A stretch of DNA of 64,000 nucleotides from Actinomycetales bacterium (GTDB lineage: Bacteria; Actinomycetota; Actinomycetes; Actinomycetales; Microbacteriaceae). Each line of letters opens with the position of its first letter. The stretch's first letter is position 1. Made by a program: the position numbers and the translations under genes. This document shows, piece by piece, positions 1 through 8,200 of the stretch. The stretch is from contig JAATFB010000066.1 of assembly GCA_015655415.1 (NCBI GenBank), positions 1 through 64,000 of the forward strand, in the 5' to 3' direction. A model generated the notes under the pieces. The model was given only the letters and a program-made list of their open reading frames with translations, made no database searches and was not told where the DNA came from.

Positions 1-177
1 AGGACCACGCCGACACACCACGCCAGCCCCACAACGGCGAACGATGCCGGTCACATCAGCGAACCTGCCGATCGCACACAACAGCGAACCCTGCCGATCG
101 TGTCGAAACCGGGACACCGTGACCCGGTCTCCACACGATCGACCGGGGTCGGAACAGGGCGAGGGAACAGCGCGGGC

Positions 178-374
178 GGTTTCGACAGGCTCAACCGGCG
201 GGAACGGGGCGGGCCGGTTTCGACAGGCTCAACCGGCGGGAACCGGGCGGGCCGGTTTCGACAGGCTCAACCGGCGGGAACGGAAACGCGGCCGGTTTCG
301 ACAGGCTCAACCGGCGAGAACAGCGGGGCCGGTTTCGACAGGCTCAACCGGCGGAACGCTCAACCGGCGGGAGG
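178..374. repeat. REP-like repeat cluster 1: five copies of GGTTTCGACAGGCTCAACCGGCGGGAAC (starts 178, 216, 254, 294, 331) plus a truncated copy at about 358
   Basis: Near-identical copies read directly, period 37-40 bp; abuts and includes the stop codon of the minus-strand gene at 360. Confidence 0.93.
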
Positions 375-1643
375 GACGAGGGCGGCGGCGAGCTCGTCGA
401 CGGCCCAGTCCAGATCGGCGGCTTCGACGACGAGCGGCGGTGCGAGCCGGATCGTGGCGCCGTGCGTGTCCTTCACCAGGATCCCGCGGCGCAGCATCCG
501 CTCCGCCAGCTCGCGGCCGGTGCCGACCTCCGGGTCGATGTCGACGCCGGCCCACAGACCCCTGCCGCGCACCGCGGTGACACCATGGCCGACGAGCCCG
601 CTCAGTCGTCCGAGCAGCCGTTCGCCGAGCTCCCGCGCCCGCCGCTGCGGCTCCCCGGTCGCCAGCATCCGGATCACCTCGAGCCCCACTGCGCAGGCGA
701 GCGGGTTGCCGCCGAAGGTGGAGCCGTGCTCTCCCGGCCGGATCACGCCGAGCACATCCCTGTTCGCGACCACGGCCGAGACGGGCAGGATGCCGCCGCC
801 GAGCGCCTTGCCCAGCAGGTACACGTCCGGGACCACGCCCCACGACGAGCACGCGAACGTCTCACCCACACGCCCGAGCCCCGACTGCACCTCGTCCGCG
901 ATCAGCAGCACATGCCTGTCGGTGCAGATCCTGCGCAACTCAGGCAGGAAGTCCTCCGGCGGCACGATGACGCCGGCCTCGCCCTGGATAGGCTCCACCA
1001 GCACGGCGACGGTGTCCTCGTCGATCGCCGCCGCAGCGGCCACCGCGTCACCGAACGGCACCGTGCGGAAGCCGGGCGCGAACGGGCCGAAGCCGTCGCG
1101 GGCATCCGGATCGTCGCTGAACCCGACGATCGTGGTCGTGCGACCGTGGAAGTTCCCGCCGAACACCACGATGTTCGCCGCGTCCGGCCGCACCCCCTTC
1201 ACCCGGTAGCCCCACGCGCGAGCCACCTTGATGCCGGTCTCCACCGCCTCGGCGCCGGTGTTCATCGGCAGCACCATGTCTTTGCCCGCGAGATCCGCCA
1301 GCTCCGTGACGAACGGGCCGAGCAGGTCGTGGTGGAACGCCCGGCTGGTCAGCGTGATGCGATCCAGCTGCGCCTTCGCCGCCGCGACGAGGCGTGGGTT
1401 GGAGTGTCCGAAGTTCACGGCCGAATACGCGGCGAGGCAGTCAAGGTACCGCCTCCCGTCGACATCCGTCACCCACGCACCTTCACCCGTGGCGATCACG
1501 ACGGGCAGCGGTGCATAGTTGCGCGCGGCGTGCTCCTCCTCCAGGCGCAGCAGACGAGCGGCCGACGACCCGGCGACCGTGGGAGCGCCGCCGCGAAGCG
1601 ACCGCCGAGGCCCGGTCAGCGGCGCAGTTCCAGGGTGCAGCAC
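360..1643 (-). CDS. rocD: Ornithine--oxo-acid aminotransferase (class III PLP)
   Basis: LEEEHAARNYAPLPVVIATGEGAWVTDVDGRRYLDCLAAYSAVNFGHSNP; MNTGAEAVETGIKVARAWGY; LIADEVQSGLGR. True start may be slightly downstream because it overlaps the next gene. Confidence 0.93.
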   Translation of the reverse strand: MLHPGTAPLTGPRRSLRGGAPTVAGSSAARLLRLEEEHAARNYAPLPVVIATGEGAWVTDVDGRRYLDCLAAYSAVNFGHSNPRLVAAAKAQLDRITLTSRAFHHDLLGPFVTELADLAGKDMVLPMNTGAEAVETGIKVARAWGYRVKGVRPDAANIVVFGGNFHGRTTTIVGFSDDPDARDGFGPFAPGFRTVPFGDAVAAAAAIDEDTVAVLVEPIQGEAGVIVPPEDFLPELRRICTDRHVLLIADEVQSGLGRVGETFACSSWGVVPDVYLLGKALGGGILPVSAVVANRDVLGVIRPGEHGSTFGGNPLACAVGLEVIRMLATGEPQRRARELGERLLGRLSGLVGHGVTAVRGRGLWAGVDIDPEVGTGRELAERMLRRGILVKDTHGATIRLAPPLVVEAADLDWAVDELAAALVPPAG

Positions 1644-2599
1644 TTCACGCCACCTCCCCCGCGGAGAAGCTCAGACAGGTCGACGCCGATCGGGTTGTAG
1701 CCGCGCTCGCGCAGCTGCCTCTCGAACCCGACCGCTCGCCGTGCGATCACCACGTTGTAGCCGTCCGAGATGGAGTTGAGGCCGAGGATGGCGGCGTCGT
1801 CCTCGCTCACGATGACGGCGTCGGGGTAGAGCTCTTCGAGCGTTCTCCGGCTCGTCTCGTCGAACGCGGCCGGGACGTAGGCGATGTTCGCGTCCTCGTC
1901 GTCCTTCAGCGGGTCGAGCACGGCCAGCGCCGTGTCGAGGTGGTAGAAGCGCGGATCGACGAGCGTGAGGCTCACGACGTCGCGATCGAAGATCCGGCGC
2001 AGCTCCGCGTGGCTGTCGGTCGTGCTGCGGAAGCCGGTGCCGGCGAGGATGCGCGTGCCCACCAGCAGGAAGTCGCCCTCGCCCTCGTTGACGCTCACCG
2101 GCTCCACGACCTCGAAGCCGTTGTCGGCGAACCAGCGCATGAACGCGGGACCCTCGGGAGCCCGCTGCGGATACGCGAACTTCGCACCGTAGGCGACACC
2201 GTCGATGGCGAACCCGCCGTTGGCGGTGTAGACCATGTCGGGCAATCCCTCGATCGGGTCGATGAGGTGCACGTCGTGGCCGAGTCGCACGAAGGTGTCG
2301 TAGAGCGTGTTCCACTGCTGAAGGGCAAGGGCGGTGTCGGTCGGCTCCTGCGGATGCATCCACGGGTTGATCCGGTAGCTCACCGTGAAGTGCTCGGGGC
2401 GGCACATCAGGTAGGTGCGATGCGCCGGCAGGCGGCGCGGCACGGCATCCGCCCGCGCGGCGGTCGCGGCGTCATGCGCAACCCCCGGAGCAGCCGCCGA
2501 GTCGGCTGGCGCGTGCGGGGGTGCGTCCGTGGAGTCGAGGGCCGTCATGCCTTCCAGTGTCGCACCCGGTTGTTGCGCGGCATCCGGCATCAACCGCAC
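1616..2599 (-). CDS. DDAH / arginine dihydrolase-like guanidine-modifying enzyme
   Basis: MCRPEHFTVSYRINPWM, DMVYTANGGF, GEGDFL, RFYHLDTALAVL, RGGGGVKCCTLELRR (C-terminal catalytic Cys); next to rocD and an Lrp regulator. Confidence 0.85.
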   Translation of the reverse strand: MRLMPDAAQQPGATLEGMTALDSTDAPPHAPADSAAAPGVAHDAATAARADAVPRRLPAHRTYLMCRPEHFTVSYRINPWMHPQEPTDTALALQQWNTLYDTFVRLGHDVHLIDPIEGLPDMVYTANGGFAIDGVAYGAKFAYPQRAPEGPAFMRWFADNGFEVVEPVSVNEGEGDFLLVGTRILAGTGFRSTTDSHAELRRIFDRDVVSLTLVDPRFYHLDTALAVLDPLKDDEDANIAYVPAAFDETSRRTLEELYPDAVIVSEDDAAILGLNSISDGYNVVIARRAVGFERQLRERGYNPIGVDLSELLRGGGGVKCCTLELRR

Positions 2600-2652
2600 G
2601 ATTCGTGCGCAGATAGCGCCCCTGACGCAACGAACACGCCTAGAATGACCGC

Positions 2653-3090
2653 GTGGACAACCTCGATCGAAAGATCATCGATCTGCTGCGCGAGAACTCC
2701 CGCGCGTCCTACGGCGACATCGGCTCGCGTGTCGGCCTGTCGGCCTCCGCCGTCAAGCGACGCATCGACCGGCTCGTCGCGGACGGCGTGATCCGCGGAT
2801 TCACCATCCACGTCGATCCCACGATCGACGGGATGAGCACGGAGGCGTACGTCGAGCTGTTCTGCCGCGGCACCGTCTCGCCGAGCGAGCTGCAGCGGAT
2901 CCTCTCGGCCGTGCCGGAGGTGGCCGAGGCGTGCACCGTGTCGGGGAGCGCGGACGCGATCCTGCGCATCCGCTCGCGCGACATCCCGAGCCTCGAGGCC
3001 GCGCTGGAGCGCGTGCGGGTCGCGCCCAGCGTCGACCACACCCGCAGCGCGATCGTGCTCTCCCGCCTCGTGCACCGGGAGATCGAGTGA
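2653..3090 (+). CDS. Lrp/AsnC family transcriptional regulator
   Basis: LDRKIIDLLRENSRASYGDIGSRVGLSASAVKRRIDRL HTH; divergent from the DDAH-like gene; GTG start. Confidence 0.92.
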   Translation: MDNLDRKIIDLLRENSRASYGDIGSRVGLSASAVKRRIDRLVADGVIRGFTIHVDPTIDGMSTEAYVELFCRGTVSPSELQRILSAVPEVAEACTVSGSADAILRIRSRDIPSLEAALERVRVAPSVDHTRSAIVLSRLVHREIE

Positions 3091-3211
3091 CGCCCTTCCC
3101 CAACAAGACCCGGCTCGCCGCCCGCCTCCCCGGGGCAGAATGCAGCCCTTCCTGAACGCATCCATAGGAGATGCTCTCGACCCGCACAGCGGACTCTGTG
3201 ACGATGACCGG

Positions 3212-3955
3212 GTGGACGATTCCATCGCGCGCCTCCTCGTGGTGGAGGACGATCCGGACATGGCCAGGCTGCTTCGCCGCGGACTGGAGGCCGAGGGCTA
3301 CGACGTGCTGTCGGTGGACAACGGCGTCGACGCGCTGATCGCCCTGCGCGACAATCCGGTCGACGCCCTCGCGGTGGACGTGATGCTGCCCGGCATGAGC
3401 GGCTTCGAGCTCTGCCGTCGCGTGCGGGAGTCCGGGCGCACAATGCCCGTCCTGCTGCTGACCGCACGGGATGCCGTGGAGGATCGGGTGTACGGGCTCG
3501 ACTCCGGCGCGGACGACTACCTCACCAAGCCCTTCGCGTTCGCGGAGCTGGCCGCGCGGCTTCGTGCGCTGCTGCGACGGGAGGCGTCGGCCAAGCCCAC
3601 CCTGCGGGTCGGCCGTCTCACGATCGACTCGTTGGAGCACAGGGCGAGCGTGGAAGGAAGGCAGGTGGCCTTCAGCCCGCGGGAGTTCTCACTCGTGCGC
3701 CTGCTGGCGATGCACGCGGGCGAGATGGTGACGCGTGCCGACATCCTCGACGACATCTGGGGCGGCCACGAGCACATCGATCAGAACGTGCTCGACCAGT
3801 ACGTGTCGTACGTGCGGCGCAAGCTGGATGCCTCGGCCACGGGCCTGCGCATCGTCACCGTGCGCGGCCTGGGCTACCGTCTCGAGCCGGCCGAGACGGC
3901 GTCGGTCGGCACCGCGGCGTCCGCACGCCCCGCGGCACCCGGCCGCGAGCGGTGA
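3212..3955 (+). CDS. OmpR/PhoB-family response regulator
   Basis: LLVVEDDPDMARLLRRGLEAEGYDV; ADDYLTKPFAFAELAARLRALLRR; winged helix VRRKLDASATGLRIVTVRGLGYRL. Confidence 0.93.
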   Translation: MDDSIARLLVVEDDPDMARLLRRGLEAEGYDVLSVDNGVDALIALRDNPVDALAVDVMLPGMSGFELCRRVRESGRTMPVLLLTARDAVEDRVYGLDSGADDYLTKPFAFAELAARLRALLRREASAKPTLRVGRLTIDSLEHRASVEGRQVAFSPREFSLVRLLAMHAGEMVTRADILDDIWGGHEHIDQNVLDQYVSYVRRKLDASATGLRIVTVRGLGYRLEPAETASVGTAASARPAAPGRER

Positions 3956-5403
3956 CCCGGCTCCGTTCGCTCGTCGGCCGCCTCTCGATCTCGGCCCGCA
4001 TCACGCTGGGCAGTTTCTGCGTGGCGGTGCTGATCGGCGCGGTCGCGGTCGTCGGCATCCGTCTGGGGGTGAGCGCCGTGCTCGACGACGCGACGATGAC
4101 CCTGCTGCGACACGATGCCGAGCCGTTCGAGCAGCAGGTGATGGACGATCCCGCAGACATCGATGCCGTCCCGGGGGAGGGGCAGTACGTCGCGATAATC
4201 TCGCCCGCCGGTGCGGTGCGCATGACAAGCCTGCCTCGATCGCTGCGACCGTGGGGCCGGGTCCCGCTGTCGTCGAGCGAGACGGTGAGCCGCGTGGAGA
4301 CGCCCGATCGACGCTACGTCGTGCGCTCGGCACCGGTGGAGAGCGCGGGAGGCGAATGGCACGTCGTCACGGCGCGCAATGAGGATGCGAACGACCTCGT
4401 GCTCGGCAAGCTCAGCGCGGCCCTCATCGTCGGGGCCGCGGCGCTCGTCGCGTGTTTCACCCTCGCGTCGTTCATCCTCGCGCGCACCGCGCTTCGTCCG
4501 GTGAACGTCATGCGACGGCAGGCGGACGAGCTCGCGCGACGGCAGTCCACCGACGGCGAGCGCTCCGCTCCCGCGTCGCCGACGGCCGGCGCTCGGGGTG
4601 AGCTGCTGGAGGTTCCCCCGGTGCGCGACGAGCTCGCGGCACTCGCCGTCACGTTGAACGGCCTCATCGAGGGCCTTCGGGCGGCGGCGGACCGTGAGAA
4701 GCAGCTCGTCTCCGATGCCAGCCACGAGCTGCGCACCCCGCTCGCCGTGCTCCGCGGCGAGCTCGAGCTGGCGGAGCTCGACGCCGGGGACGCGGATGCC
4801 CTGCTCGCCGACGTGCGGCAGGCACATCAGACGGTGCTGCGTCTGACCACGCTGGCGACGAACCTGCTGGAGCTGTCGCGCATCGACGCGCACGGGGAGC
4901 GCGGCTCCTCCACGTGGCCGGAGCTGGAGCACGGGCTCGCGGCCGCGATCGACCGCATGCGCCAGGCGGCGCTCGTGCGGGGCGTTCAGTGCGTCATCGA
5001 CTTCGAGGTCGCCCCGACCGGGCACGTCGACGGTTCGGTCGCACTCTCCGCCGAGGAGTTCGGCCGCGTCGTGGACAACCTGATCTCGAACTCGATCGCC
5101 GCCATCGGTGCGGCCAAGGGTTCCGGGTCGGTGTCGGCGCGGCTGTGGACCGTCGGGCCGCGCGTTCGCCTGTCGGTCACCGACGACGGTCCCGGGATGC
5201 CGTCGGACTTCATGCCGGTGGCGTTCGACCGCTTCACCCGGGCCGACCCGGCCCGCAGCACGTCGACCGGCAGCGGGCTCGGCCTGGCGATCGTGGCGGG
5301 GCTCGTGGATGCCGCGGGGGGCGACATCCGGCTGTCGTCCGCTCCCTCCGGCGGCCTCACGGTCGACATCACGCTGCCGCTGGCGACCGTGGACCGGATC
5401 TGA
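3952..5403 (+). CDS. Sensor histidine kinase
   Basis: H-box SDASHELRTPLAVLRGELELAE; N-box VDNLISNSIAAIG; G-box DDGPGMP / TGSGLGLAIVAGL; GTGA overlap with the response regulator. Confidence 0.93.
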   Translation: MTRLRSLVGRLSISARITLGSFCVAVLIGAVAVVGIRLGVSAVLDDATMTLLRHDAEPFEQQVMDDPADIDAVPGEGQYVAIISPAGAVRMTSLPRSLRPWGRVPLSSSETVSRVETPDRRYVVRSAPVESAGGEWHVVTARNEDANDLVLGKLSAALIVGAAALVACFTLASFILARTALRPVNVMRRQADELARRQSTDGERSAPASPTAGARGELLEVPPVRDELAALAVTLNGLIEGLRAAADREKQLVSDASHELRTPLAVLRGELELAELDAGDADALLADVRQAHQTVLRLTTLATNLLELSRIDAHGERGSSTWPELEHGLAAAIDRMRQAALVRGVQCVIDFEVAPTGHVDGSVALSAEEFGRVVDNLISNSIAAIGAAKGSGSVSARLWTVGPRVRLSVTDDGPGMPSDFMPVAFDRFTRADPARSTSTGSGLGLAIVAGLVDAAGGDIRLSSAPSGGLTVDITLPLATVDRI

Positions 5404-5441
5404 GGCGAGCTCCCGGACGCGTCGCGGCTCGGCCCTGCGCC

Positions 5442-6527
5442 TCAGCCCTGCAGGATGCGACCGAAGTGGTGGGCGATGCCGTCCCAGCTGGAGACCGGGA
5501 CGATCCGCACCGGCTCTCCGTAGTCCGCCGCCTCGATGAGCATGCCGCCGCCGAGGTAGAGCCCGACGTGCTCGTCGTCGTCGAAGAAGACGAGGTCGCC
5601 GGGCTGCGCGACGGCCTGCGCGACGGGGGCGGCGACGGAGTCCTGCGACGGGACGTAGTGCTTGAGGGAGACGCCGACCGCCGCGTATGCGACCATCGTC
5701 AGGCCCGAGCAGTCGATGCCGTCGTGGGACACCCCGCCCAGCGCGTACGGGTCGCCGAGGTAGCCGAGCGCCGTCTCGACGATCGTCTCGCGTGCACCGC
5801 CGTGCTGGAGCGCCTGCGCCAGGGCGACGGCGACCTGGGGACCGACCGGTCCTGACTCGGCGGCCACTATGCCCGCGATCGCACCTGCTATGTAGTTCTC
5901 CCGCTGCACGTCCCCGGTGCCCACCGCGCTGGAGACCGTGAGCCTCTGCGAGAGGAGCGCGGTGTTGTGGGCGATGGTCGCCTTCAGCTGGTCGGGGGTG
6001 AGCGTCTCTGCCGCGTTCGCCGGCGAGGCGAACATCAGGCCGGGGATCAGCGCCAGTGCGGCGGCACCCGCGATGACGGCAGATCTGCGGGACGAACGCG
6101 TGCCCCGACCGGCCCGGGCCGGCGCCGGCCTCGCCGCGCGCCGACGAGCACCGGATCCGGCGAACGCGGAAGCGGCGCCACCGGAGTCGGCCGCTCCGGA
6201 ATCGGCGCTACCGGAACCGGCCGGGTCGGGGTCCGCGCGACGAGGGCGGGGTGTGGCCGAGACCGCCGCGTCGGCGGAGCCTGCCGGGGCGGGAGTGCCG
6301 GCATCGCGAAGAAACCTGCGCGAGGGAAACGCCGCGGCGACCGAGTGCGGCGCGACCTCCGCGGTGCCGCGCAGCAGCTCGCGCGCCTCACGGCGCGTAC
6401 GGGGCTGCGTGCTCACCGCCGGCGTCGTGCGCGTCGCCGCGTCGTCCCCTGGACGACCCGTCGGTGTGTACGTCGCCGCGTCGTCCCCTGGACGACCCGT
6501 CGAGGCCGCCGCTGATCTTCGACCCAT
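5442..6527 (-). CDS. NlpC/P60 family peptidoglycan hydrolase with long N-terminal tail
   Basis: GDPYALGGVSHDGIDCSGLTMVAYAAVGVSLKHYVPSQ ... PGDLVFFDDDEHVGLYLGGGMLIEA; internal TM followed by ANAAE. Open frame extends to 6629. Confidence 0.88.
   Translation of the reverse strand: MGRRSAAASTGRPGDDAATYTPTGRPGDDAATRTTPAVSTQPRTRREARELLRGTAEVAPHSVAAAFPSRRFLRDAGTPAPAGSADAAVSATPRPRRADPDPAGSGSADSGAADSGGAASAFAGSGARRRAARPAPARAGRGTRSSRRSAVIAGAAALALIPGLMFASPANAAETLTPDQLKATIAHNTALLSQRLTVSSAVGTGDVQRENYIAGAIAGIVAAESGPVGPQVAVALAQALQHGGARETIVETALGYLGDPYALGGVSHDGIDCSGLTMVAYAAVGVSLKHYVPSQDSVAAPVAQAVAQPGDLVFFDDDEHVGLYLGGGMLIEAADYGEPVRIVPVSSWDGIAHHFGRILQG
6432..6502. repeat. Tandem 39-bp-period direct repeat (cgtcgccgcgtcgtcccctggacgacccgtcg x2)
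   Basis: Two identical 32-bp copies at 6432-6463 and 6471-6502; encodes TGRPGDDAAT twice in the NlpC/P60 N-terminus. Confidence 0.9.
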
Positions 6528-6701
6528 TCGCTCCCAGCCTGCTCCCGTTCCGCACGCGGGGTACGGATCATGTGACCAACTACCGTGTCCCCCAGATGCG
6601 GGCGGCTCAGCCGACCGTCGTCCCACCATAACGGATCGCCTGACGGCCGGGGCTGAGAGCTCTCGGAGGTTCCCGGCCGTCTACGCTCGGGGCCGGCGAC
6701 G

Positions 6702-7829
6702 TCAGACCAGGCGAGTGAAGTGGTACGGAATGCTCGCCCAGTCGCTGAGCGGATCGAGCTCGACGTCCCTGCCCTCCTGCGGCGCGTGCAGCACCATGCC
6801 GTCGCCCATGTAGAGGCCGATGTGCTCCTCGCTGTCGAAGACGACCAGGTCGCCCGGGCGCGCGTCGGCGGCGGCGATCGGGGTACCCGCGGCATCCTGG
6901 GTGGGAACGTAGTGGGCGAGGGCGATCCCGGCGGCCGCGTAGGCGACCATGATGAGCCCCGAGCAGTCGATCCCGCTGTGCGAGGCACCGCCGAGCACAT
7001 AGGGGGTTCCGAGGTACGACATCGCGGTCGATACGACCGCGGCACGCGCGCTCGGGTCGTCGGTCTCCGACAGCTGCATAGCCATCCCGCGATCGAGGCC
7101 GTACGTGCGCGCGAGGTCGCCGGCCACGTCGACGGTCGCGAAGGCGTCCTGCGCGACCGCTGGATCGGCGACGTCGTCGGACACGTCGAGGCGCTGCACG
7201 TCGCCGCGGGATGCCGCGGCGAGCGCCGCGGTCCGCAGCGCGACCCGCTTCGACCCGTGCGCGCTCGATGGCACCGTCGCTGCCGCGACGGTCTGGTGGG
7301 TCCCCGCGTGTGCGGCGTAGCCGGGAAGGGCGGTGGTGAGGCTGGCTACGAGACCGAAGGAGACTCCCGCGACGGCGAGGGTGAGCTGGTGCCGTCGCGG
7401 TGGCCGGGTCGGGGTGAGGGCGGCGGCGTGGGCGCCGCGGGGACGGGGGCCGAACGCGCCGCGGACGACCGAGCTCAGGCTGGGGCGCCTTCCGGCGGGC
7501 CGCAGGTGGGCGCGGAGGCGCTCCGGGTTGCCTGGCGCGGGGTTCGGGTGGTGGTGCGTGCGAGGGGGCAAGTGCATCAGGGAAACCAGGCGACGACCCG
7601 CGTGTGGGGTGCACGGGTGCGTCGCTTCGTGCTCGGGGGCGAACAGTTCGAGGGAGAACGCACGGGGGCCGGTTCTCCGCGGCCGACGTCCACGGTACGA
7701 GGCCGGAACGTCGTCGCTGTCAGCGGACATCCAGGCTCTTGGCGCGGTCGGGGTGGGAATCATGACGCCGTCGGCCGTGCGCGGCGGGGGATCGATGGAC
7801 CCGTTCTCGGCCGGCGCGATCGCCGCCAT
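6702..7829 (-). CDS. NlpC/P60 family peptidoglycan hydrolase (paralog of the adjacent gene)
   Basis: YLGTPYVLGGASHSGIDCSGLIMVAYAAAGIALAHYVPTQDAAGTPI...PGDLVVFDSEEHIGLYMGDGMVLHAP; start uncertain. Confidence 0.87.
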   Translation of the reverse strand: MAAIAPAENGSIDPPPRTADGVMIPTPTAPRAWMSADSDDVPASYRGRRPRRTGPRAFSLELFAPEHEATHPCTPHAGRRLVSLMHLPPRTHHHPNPAPGNPERLRAHLRPAGRRPSLSSVVRGAFGPRPRGAHAAALTPTRPPRRHQLTLAVAGVSFGLVASLTTALPGYAAHAGTHQTVAAATVPSSAHGSKRVALRTAALAAASRGDVQRLDVSDDVADPAVAQDAFATVDVAGDLARTYGLDRGMAMQLSETDDPSARAAVVSTAMSYLGTPYVLGGASHSGIDCSGLIMVAYAAAGIALAHYVPTQDAAGTPIAAADARPGDLVVFDSEEHIGLYMGDGMVLHAPQEGRDVELDPLSDWASIPYHFTRLV

Positions 7830-8003
7830 TCCGCGTCACGGCGCCGAAGCCGCGGTGGGGCGAGGCCGTTCGTCCGGGAGCACCGACGCCACGTGAGCAG
7901 CCCGGCCCATGCGTGCGCATGCATTCTGCGGCGGCGCCCTTGTTGTCAGGGGATCCTCAGTCGTTCTTGCGTCCCGTGCCAGGTTGGGACGCGCCCCGGC
8001 CGG

Positions 8004-8192
8004 TCGATCCCGTCGGACACCGCCGGTCGATCCCGTCGGACACCGCCGGTCGAGCCCGTCGAAACCGCCCGTCGAAACCGCCCGCACCGCCGGTTGAGCC
8101 CGTCGAAACCGCCCGTCGAAACCGCCCGCACCGCCGGTCGAGCCCGTCGAAACCGCCCGACGAACCGGCCGGCCGGCACAGCCCGCCCCGCA
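8004..8192. repeat. REP-like repeat cluster 2 (CCGCCGGTCGAGCCCGTCGAAACC variants, inverted relative to cluster 1)
   Basis: Repeated CCGGTCGA(T/G)CCCGTCG(GACA/AAAC)C and CCCGTCGAAACCGCC units; abuts the putA stop at 8201. Confidence 0.9.
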
Positions 8193-8200
8193 CCGCCGGC

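Noticed and set aside
178-374. CRISPR array
   Set aside because: Repeats are about 28 bp but the gaps are only about 9-12 bp and themselves similar; no spacer-sized unique sequence and no cas genes
44-1209. ORFs with repeated VSTGSTGG / RFRQAQPAG / FDRLNRRE peptides (44-580, 100-1209; similar at 7909-8193 and 17683-17931)
   Set aside because: Translations of the REP-like DNA repeat in several frames and both strands; no conserved domain, and they overlap the real gene on the other strand
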